Assembly: GCA_028820215.1 (NCBI GenBank)
Contig: JAPPKD010000278.1
Location: 1 to 19,839, forward strand
DNA: 19,839 nt
Origin: Spirochaetaceae bacterium
GTDB lineage: Bacteria > Spirochaetota > Spirochaetia > SZUA-6 > Bin103
Direction: 5' to 3'
In this document: positions 14,834-19,839 of the stretch, in pieces
Numbering within the stretch: the first letter of the stretch is position 1
How the letters are laid out: every line of letters starts with the position of its first letter
Made by a program: the position numbers and the translations under genes
Notes under the pieces: model-generated
Told to the model about the DNA's origin: nothing
Seen by the model: the letters and a program-made list of their open reading frames with translations, nothing else
The model's database searches: none

Positions 14834-15843
14834 CGGGTCAGGCGGAGATGAGCGCTCCGGCCGCGGCGACGCCGCGGTACCATGCCGTCGGGCTCGACGT
14901 GGCCGCCCAGCACCATGCGCCGCGCACCGTGCGGCAGCTCGCGGGGCGCGCCGAGGCGCCGGCTGGCACGCGTGCCACGCCGGTGTCGCGGCTGCCGCTG
15001 CTGATCGACGAACCGCGCTGGGTTCGCTTCGCCGACCGCTGCTTCGCGCTGCGCGCCGAGGGCCTGTATCGCTTCTGGAATTGGGGACGGGCCGCCTGGG
15101 AGCGCCGCGACAGCCGCCCGCATCCGCTGGGAGGGCGCAGGAGTTACGGCTGCGTGATCCTGTTCCGGCGCGACCCGCTGGCGCTGCTGGCGGCACTGGC
15201 GACCGTCCAGGTGCACGGCACCGCGCACAACGGGCAGCCGCTGGAGGCGATGCTCGCGCAGGCACGGCGCGGAGCGCTGTCGCTCACCTGCGGGGAGGCG
15301 GCGCGGCTGGCGGCCCGGTTGCTCGCCGACCGGGGCTGGCGCGCGCGTGTGGTGGGCGCCCGCCGCGTCACCGGCCGCTACAACACGTACGACAACGGCC
15401 ACGCCCTGCTGGAGCTCTACTGGCCGCGCTACCGCAAGTGGGTGCTGGCCGACACCGACATGGCGCACGTGTTTCCGGCCGGCGACGGCGGGCGTGCCGA
15501 CGGCTATCTGGGCATGCGGGAGGTGGCGGCGCGGATCGCGGCCGGCGAGGGCTTCGCCGCGCAGCCGCTCACCAGCACGCCGCCGCGTATCGACAGCTCG
15601 GAGGCGGTGGCCGGCGGCTTCTGCGGGTACGAGCAGTTCGTGCCCGGCTTCGGCGACGACGCCGAGCGCGACGCCTGGTACCGCGGGATGTTCGCGGCGC
15701 CCTATCATGTCGACGGCTCCACCCAGGTCTTCTGTGCCGCCACCGACCGCATCCGCCGGCTGCTTCAGCGCAATGAGCCGGGGGCCGAGGTGCTCTCGCC
15801 GGAAGCCTGGGCGGAACGTTTCTATCCGGGAGAGGTCCGATGA
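14830..15843 (+). CDS. Transglutaminase-like superfamily protein
   Basis: A 337-residue protein with a papain-like transglutaminase core. C154 lies in LSLTCGEAARLAARLLADRGW, H191 in YDNGHALLELYW, and D208 in KWVLADTDMAH, giving the Cys-His-Asp triad in the right order and spacing. The roughly 110-residue N-terminal region (RFADRCFALRAEGLYRFWNW) is not recognised. No signal peptide, so it is probably cytoplasmic. Bacterial members are often proteases or amidases rather than cross-linkers; the substrate is unknown. GTG 14830 is chosen because it overlaps the upstream TGA (GTGA); ATG 14848 is an alternative. The stop overlaps the next ATG (ATGA), so the gene is tightly coupled in a four-gene operon. 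Confidence 0.85.
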   Translation: MTGQAEMSAPAAATPRYHAVGLDVAAQHHAPRTVRQLAGRAEAPAGTRATPVSRLPLLIDEPRWVRFADRCFALRAEGLYRFWNWGRAAWERRDSRPHPLGGRRSYGCVILFRRDPLALLAALATVQVHGTAHNGQPLEAMLAQARRGALSLTCGEAARLAARLLADRGWRARVVGARRVTGRYNTYDNGHALLELYWPRYRKWVLADTDMAHVFPAGDGGRADGYLGMREVAARIAAGEGFAAQPLTSTPPRIDSSEAVAGGFCGYEQFVPGFGDDAERDAWYRGMFAAPYHVDGSTQVFCAATDRIRRLLQRNEPGAEVLSPEAWAERFYPGEVR

Positions 15844-17630
15844 CGCATGCACCGATCGCCGTGGTCACGCACCGTGACGATCCGAACCGGTTCCACCGCT
15901 ACGTGGAGGAAATCCTGCTGGCGGAGGGCTACCCGTGGTACCGGACGTACGACCTTGCCGACGGACCGCTGGAGGTGGACGCGTTGCGCGCCGCCGCGGT
16001 GGTCGTGGTCTGCGCCGTGACGCTCACCGCCGAGCAGGAAGACGAGATCGGCGCGCTGACAGCGGCCGGCGCGCGCGTGCTGCTGCTGCGCCCCGGCCAC
16101 CGGCTTGCCCGCGCCTTCGGGCTGGAGCCGTTCGAGGCGCTCGAGCCGCTGTCGCCCAGCGGATGGCCGCGGGCCGGCGGACCGCTGATCCTGCGCGGCA
16201 TGACCGACCGCTACGTGCAGGCCAACCCGGGCAACGCGCTGGCCGCGACGCTGCCGGCGGCCGACCTGCAGTTCCACGAGCGCGCCGACCTGTACACGTG
16301 GCAGGGCGACTCCGCGGCGGTGGCGCTGTGGCTGGCCCCGTTCCTGGGGCAGCCGTCGCCGCACCCGGCCGTGGTCTGTACCCCGCACGGCGCCGGGCGG
16401 GCGGTCATCTACAGCTTCGACCTGGCCGCCTCCACCGTGCGCTTCCACCAGGGGCGCCCGGAACAGGCCAGCAACGGCGCCTACCCCGACTACGACGCCG
16501 ACGGCATGTACAAGGCCAACGACCTGTTCGTGGGCTGCCTGGACGAGCGGTTGCTCGACCTGCCGCAGGCCGACCTGCACCAGGACCTGTTCGTGCGCGC
16601 CCTCGGGTGGCTGGCGCCCCACCCCCTGCCGCGCGTCTGGCACTACCCCGGCGACGCGCCGGCGGTGGCCCTGTTCGACGGCGACTCCGACGGCATGTCT
16701 CGGGAGCAGTACGAGGCCACGATGGCCGTCGCCGACCGGCACGGCGTCCCCTACACCGTATACGTGATGAGTACCGACTACGACGCGCTCTCGCCCGCGC
16801 GCCACCAGCAGATCCGCGCCGCCGGGCACGGGGCCGGGCAGCACAACTGGAGCGGGCCGCGTCCTGAGCTCGAGGAGATGCGTGTGGGGCTGCGCGACCA
16901 GCTCGCCTCCTTCGAACGGCGCTACGGCTGCCGCGCGGTGAGCGTCCGCGGCCACAGCACCATCTGGGTGGGCTGGACGGAGATGGCGCAGTACCTTGCC
17001 GCGGAGGGCATCCGGCTGGACGTGAACTTCGCGCCGATCCGTTACTTCGACCGCGGCTACCTGAACGGCAGCGGCCTCCCGGTCCGGTTCATGGACTCCG
17101 ACGGCCGCTTCATCGACCTGTACGAGCAGGTCACCATCTCCACCGACGACGGCTGGCGGACCGACAAGACCTTCCTGCCGGCCAGGTCGCTCGACGAGTG
17201 CATCGCCGAGTCCCGGCGGCAGGCCGACGACGCGCGCGACCGCTACCACACCGTCTACCACCCCTACTTCCACCCGATCAGCCTGGACGCGCGCGGGCTG
17301 ATGCCGTGGTTCGACGCGATGCTCGCCTACACCGCGGACATCCCCCGCTTCTCCGACGTCGACTGGGTCGCCTTCAACGACGCCCGCCGGGCGCTGCGCC
17401 TGGAAGCGCTGGACTGGGACCCGCAGGCGCGAGCGCTCACCTTCGCCGTCCGCGCCGACGCCGCGGTCGACGGCGCCACGCTGGTGTTCGAAGGCGCCGC
17501 CGACTCCGCTACGGTAGACGGAGAGCCGTTGCCGGTCACCTGCCGGGAACGGGAAGGCCGGGAGCAGTCGGCGCTGGTCGCCGAGCTGCCGCGCGGCGCG
17601 GTACGGCGCTTCAGCGTACAGTGGGGCTGA
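15840..17630 (+). CDS. Two-domain protein: amidotransferase-like N-terminus and divergent NodB-like polysaccharide deacetylase
   Basis: A 596-residue protein. Residues about 1-205 form an alpha/beta domain (VVVVCAVTLTAEQEDEIGALTAAGARVLLLRPG, then GAGRAVIYSFDLA) resembling class I glutamine amidotransferase-like/DUF4350-like folds. Residues about 270-480 look like a NodB deacetylase barrel: APAVALFDGDSDGMS (where the family has TFDD), MAVADRHGVPYTVYVM, GHGAGQHNWSGP, and VRGHSTIWVGW. H335 and H372 may be metal ligands, but the classic HSxxH is not preserved. A C-terminal beta domain (about 515-596) ends the protein. No signal peptide. ATG 15840 overlaps the transglutaminase stop by 4 nt. Deacetylation of an N-acyl sugar is possible, but the atypical motifs make this uncertain. 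Confidence 0.8.
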   Translation: MTHAPIAVVTHRDDPNRFHRYVEEILLAEGYPWYRTYDLADGPLEVDALRAAAVVVVCAVTLTAEQEDEIGALTAAGARVLLLRPGHRLARAFGLEPFEALEPLSPSGWPRAGGPLILRGMTDRYVQANPGNALAATLPAADLQFHERADLYTWQGDSAAVALWLAPFLGQPSPHPAVVCTPHGAGRAVIYSFDLAASTVRFHQGRPEQASNGAYPDYDADGMYKANDLFVGCLDERLLDLPQADLHQDLFVRALGWLAPHPLPRVWHYPGDAPAVALFDGDSDGMSREQYEATMAVADRHGVPYTVYVMSTDYDALSPARHQQIRAAGHGAGQHNWSGPRPELEEMRVGLRDQLASFERRYGCRAVSVRGHSTIWVGWTEMAQYLAAEGIRLDVNFAPIRYFDRGYLNGSGLPVRFMDSDGRFIDLYEQVTISTDDGWRTDKTFLPARSLDECIAESRRQADDARDRYHTVYHPYFHPISLDARGLMPWFDAMLAYTADIPRFSDVDWVAFNDARRALRLEALDWDPQARALTFAVRADAAVDGATLVFEGAADSATVDGEPLPVTCREREGREQSALVAELPRGAVRRFSVQWG

Positions 17631-17653
17631 TGGACACGGGGGCCGGCCGGTGA
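17630..17653 (+). other. Seven-codon ORF bridging two operon genes
   Basis: ATG 17630 overlaps the deacetylase-like stop (TGATG), encodes MDTGAGR, and ends at TGA 17651-17653, which overlaps the GTG start (17650) of the next gene. It could carry re-initiating ribosomes between the two genes. It may equally be chance. Confidence 0.25.
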
Positions 17654-18645
17654 GCTCGTTGCGCGACGTCCTGGCCTCCGACCGGGTGCTGCTCTACGAC
17701 GGCGGCTTCGGGACGGAGCTGTTCGCGCGCGGCGTGGACCTGCCCAACAGCTCGCTGGCCAACGAGCTCCATCCCGACGCGGTGCGCCAGGTCACGCGTG
17801 CCTACATCGAAGCGGGAAGCGACTTGGTGCAGAGCAACACCTTCGTGGCATCGCCGCTGCACCTGGCGATGGCCGGGCGCAGCGCCGAGGACTCCGACGC
17901 GATCGTCCGCGCCGCGGTGCGGCTGGCGCGGGAGGCGGTCGAAGACGGCGGACGGCCCGTGTTCGTCGCGGGCTCCATCGGCCCGTCGCCGGGCGCCATC
18001 GAGGCCGACGCGGGCGACACCACCTTCGGCATACCGGACGTCGAGGTGCGCGAGGCGCACCGCCTGGTGGCGGGGGCGCTTGCCTCGGCAGGCGCCGACC
18101 TGCTGTGCATCGAGACGATGTTCTCGGCCACCGAGGCGGCGATCGCGGTCGACGAGGCGCGCGCGTTCGGGTTGCCGGTCGCGGTCAACCTCACGCTCAA
18201 GTACACGCGTGACCGCAAGAGCCGGGCGACCGTGTACCGCACCGACTGGGGACACTCGTGCGCCGACCTGCTGGACCTGCTGGCCTCGGGCCGCTACGCA
18301 GCGGACGGCTGTGATCTGCTGCCGTTCGTGGACGTGATCGGCGTGAACTGCGGCGCCGAGCAGCGCCGCGCGGAGCACACCGGGATGCCCTACGCGGCCG
18401 AGGCGATCCGCCAGATGCAGAGCGCCCTGGCCGAGCGCGGCATCGCCGGCAAGCGGCTGATGGCCTATCCCAACGCCGGCATGCCGAAGATCGTCGCCGG
18501 CGCCACCCACTACGATCACACGCCCGGGCACATGGCCTCACACGCGCCCGAGGTGGTCGCCGCCGGCGCGTCGATCGTCGGCGGCTGCTGCGGCACCGGG
18601 CCGGAGCACATCCGCGCCATGCGCGCGGCGCTGGCCTCGGGCTGA
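17650..18645 (+). CDS. Homocysteine S-methyltransferase family protein
   Basis: A 331-residue zinc-dependent methyltransferase of the BHMT/MmuM/MetH-N (Pfam S-methyl_trans) family. It opens with LLYDGGFGTELFARGVDL, the typical first strand. SNTFVASPLHL and AGSIGPSPG are family signatures. The zinc ligands are C234 in IGVNCGAE and C313-C314 in VGGCCGTGPEHI, all present. Members move a methyl group from a donor such as betaine, S-methylmethionine or methyltetrahydrofolate to homocysteine. The donor here is unknown, and no corrinoid domain is attached. GTG 17650 is chosen by the conserved N-terminus and follows the deacetylase-like stop by 19 bp. It is the last gene of the operon; a GC hairpin lies 16 bp downstream. 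Confidence 0.92.
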   Translation: MSSLRDVLASDRVLLYDGGFGTELFARGVDLPNSSLANELHPDAVRQVTRAYIEAGSDLVQSNTFVASPLHLAMAGRSAEDSDAIVRAAVRLAREAVEDGGRPVFVAGSIGPSPGAIEADAGDTTFGIPDVEVREAHRLVAGALASAGADLLCIETMFSATEAAIAVDEARAFGLPVAVNLTLKYTRDRKSRATVYRTDWGHSCADLLDLLASGRYAADGCDLLPFVDVIGVNCGAEQRRAEHTGMPYAAEAIRQMQSALAERGIAGKRLMAYPNAGMPKIVAGATHYDHTPGHMASHAPEVVAAGASIVGGCCGTGPEHIRAMRAALASG

Positions 18646-18660
18646 CCTCGGCCGCCCTAC

Positions 18661-18710
18661 ACCGAAGCGGACGCCGCGCCCTCGTGAGCGCCGCGTCCGC
18701 GTGAATCGGT
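18661..18710. terminator. Strong GC hairpin between convergent genes
   Basis: GCGGACGCCGCG (18667-18678) pairs with CGCCGCGTCCGC (18689-18700) with one mismatch around a 10-nt loop. An outer stem ACCGA/TCGGT (18661-18665, 18706-18710) extends it past an internal loop. It lies between the methyltransferase stop (18645) and the lipoprotein stop (18735), so it may serve both strands. It lacks a T tract on either side. Confidence 0.5.
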
Positions 18711-18734
18711 GGCACGGAGCTGCGCCCGGCTGCG

Positions 18735-19204
18735 TCAACCTCCGCCGCCTTCGCGACCTCCCGAGCCGTGCTCACCGCCCCCTTCGCCGCCGGGCCTGTG
18801 CCCACCGCCCGACTGAGGGCCGACCTCGGCGTGCGGGGTCCAGGCGGTGAAGCTCTGCCCCGCAGCATCCAGCCGCACATCCATCGTCGCCCGGCCGCCA
18901 GATCCCGCGGCGTCGTCGGGCCGAGCTCGACACCGTTGGACAGGTGCACCTCGACCCGCACCTGCCGCAGCGTCGCGTTCGTGGTGTTCTCCACCGTGCC
19001 GATGAACGCCTGGGCCGCCTGGTCGTAGCGCAGGATCAGCCGCGCGCCCTTGCGGACCTCGTCGTAGGTATCGTCCAGGGCCAGGCGGGCACCCGACTCC
19101 TCGCCGCCGCCCGTTCTCATCCCCGACATGGGGCAACCGATCACCACCGCTGCCATGACGGCACCCATCGCCGCCGCCAGCAGCTTCCTCTTCGTGGAAC
19201 GCAT
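18735..19204 (-). CDS. Small lipoprotein with FxLYD-like domain, 1-nt frameshift
   Basis: An exported lipoprotein, about 156 residues if repaired. Residues 1-24 are a lipoprotein signal: basic MRSTKRK, hydrophobic LLAAAMGAVMAAVVIG, then C24 as lipidation site. The folded domain (IGTVENTTNATLRQVRVEV, then LSNGVELGPTTPRDLAAG) resembles FxLYD/DUF3426-type beta domains. The reading then moves to another frame: restoring one base in the C run at plus-strand 18890-18892 gives AGATMDVRLDAAGQSFTAW, a natural continuation, ending at 18735. The tail is rich in Gly, His and Glu (GGGHRPGGEGGGEHGSGG). The start has a strong Shine-Dalgarno (GGAGGAG, 7-nt spacing). Function unknown. Confidence 0.75.
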
Positions 19205-19608
19205 GTCGTTTCTCCTCCTCGGGTTCTCCCTTGTTGTCGTTCGAGGATCTCCGCTTCGTCCGTGATGAAGGTGGCAGCAGAATGTCGCCCCAATGTCTCA
19301 TTTGGAGGACCATGCTCGGCCTACTGGATTTCGTGTGTGGATGAGCTGACCATGAGGTGGGCGACGGCGCGGTCGACCGGTCCGCGGGCGGCCGAAAAAG
19401 ATCGAGGATTCTTGCCGCAGGGTCTTGACGGGCTTCTGCGCCTGCGAGGTGGCACGCCACCGCACGAACCCGCCCCTTCCGGCCTCCCGGAAGCTCGGAT
19501 GCCCGTTCGCCCGCACGGCACCCCCTTCAGCGCCCGCTGCGCGCGGATCGCCGTCCCGTCCCGGACCAGGCAATGAGTCTATCTGGAAACCGATAGTATA
19601 TTTGCTTC
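19205..19608. other. Intergenic region without a confident gene
   Basis: About 400 bp between two divergent genes. It holds the lipoprotein ribosome binding site (just above 19204) and the upstream region of the HNH-like gene. Open frames exist on the minus strand between about 19298 and 19573, but they lack a convincing start signal and I recognise no family. I see no repeats, RNA gene or intact mobile element. Confidence 0.4.
19579..19602 (+). promoter_or_regulatory. Candidate promoter/operator of the HNH-like gene
   Basis: TATATT (19597-19602) lies 6 nt before ATG 19609, so transcription would begin about at the start codon, giving a leaderless or nearly leaderless mRNA. A short inverted repeat CTATC (19579-19583) and GATAG (19592-19596) lies just upstream. 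No Shine-Dalgarno is seen before the ATG, consistent with leaderless translation. Confidence 0.4.
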
Positions 19609-19839
19609 ATGAAGACCGTCACTCCTGCGACCGCTGCCCGCCCCGCTATCACCTCCACCATCGGCGTGCTCTCCGACCGAGCGCTGCTGCGTCAGACCAG
19701 CACCCTGGTCCACCACGAACGCCACCTGCAGGGTGCCATCATCGACCACCTGGCCGAGATCGAGTCCCGCCGTCTCTTTCTGCAGCGCGGCTGCTCCAGC
19801 CTGTTCGACTACGCGGTGCGCGAGCTCGGCTACAGCGAC
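19609..19839 (+). CDS. HNH endonuclease/DUF222-like protein, N-terminal fragment
   Basis: The first 77 codons of a gene that runs off the window. After a Thr/Ala-rich start (MKTVTPATAARPA), the helical segment HLAEIESRRLFLQRGCSSLFDYAVRELGYSD matches the N-terminal region of a family of bacterial HNH endonuclease domain proteins, whose HNH motif lies near the C-terminus, outside this window. Such proteins are usually of unknown role and often present in several copies. ATG 19609 is chosen because coding sense begins there and a -10-like TATATT lies directly upstream. The nuclease assignment is inferred from the N-terminus alone. Confidence 0.7.
   Translation, partial: MKTVTPATAARPAITSTIGVLSDRALLRQTSTLVHHERHLQGAIIDHLAEIESRRLFLQRGCSSLFDYAVRELGYSD

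Noticed and set aside
13604..15265. 553-codon minus-strand frame opposite the Gfo/Idh and transglutaminase-like genes
   Set aside because: No family features, and the plus strand has clear motifs with 4-nt overlaps between genes.
18197..18734. Continuation of the lipoprotein reading frame into the methyltransferase gene
   Set aside because: Past the frameshift at 18890 the original frame becomes Arg-rich antisense of the methyltransferase, while the other frame gives a natural end at 18735.
19298..19573. Minus-strand open frames before the HNH-like gene, possibly a mobile element remnant
   Set aside because: No transposase motif, terminal inverted repeats or target duplication could be seen.
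1..19839. CRISPR array
   Set aside because: No regularly spaced direct repeats were seen anywhere in the window.

Overview
The window is very GC-rich for most of its length, densely coding and bacterial. A lipobox-bearing protein, a dihydrolipoyl dehydrogenase and FolC fit a Gram-negative-type, probably uncultivated bacterium. No marker gene here lets me name a phylum. Several conserved genes are broken by exactly one base in short G/C runs, which looks more like draft or metagenomic sequence error than decay.

Layout. (1) 1-295: 3' end of an unrecognised plus-strand gene, apparently frameshifted. (2) 290-2620, minus strand: dihydrolipoyl dehydrogenase followed by a carbon-nitrogen hydrolase (nitrilase superfamily), likely co-transcribed. 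(3) 2748-6616, plus strand: a small Cys-rich membrane protein resembling NqrM, FolC, an M48/Ste24-type membrane protease and an alpha/beta hydrolase. (4) About 6620-10356 is visibly less GC-rich and looks like accessory DNA. It holds a three-gene cassette joined by 4-nt overlaps (broken small ORF, DUF1828-type protein, NUDIX hydrolase), a tRNA with anticodon CAU that carries the acceptor-stem features of tRNA-Ile2, and an AbiEi/AbiEii type IV toxin-antitoxin pair with a promoter embedded in an inverted repeat.

(5) 10368-12751: two convergent high-GC genes, a glycosidase-like beta-propeller protein and a conserved hypothetical, overlapping tail to tail. (6) 12770-13434: a FitA-like/VapC (PIN) toxin-antitoxin pair on the minus strand with a candidate operator. 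(7) 13557-18645: a plus-strand operon of a Gfo/Idh/MocA-type protein (frameshifted; EVP in place of the usual EKP), a transglutaminase-like cysteine protein, a two-domain protein with a divergent NodB-like deacetylase core, and a homocysteine S-methyltransferase family protein. The first three overlap by 4 nt. A 7-codon ORF bridges to the fourth. (8) 18735-19204, minus strand: a frameshifted small lipoprotein. It is separated from the operon by a strong GC hairpin. (9) 19609-end: start of an HNH/DUF222-like gene cut by the window edge.

The best candidates for something undescribed are the ORF-DUF1828-NUDIX cassette beside the tRNA and AbiE, and the four-gene Gfo/Idh-transglutaminase-deacetylase-methyltransferase operon, two of whose members have atypical active sites.
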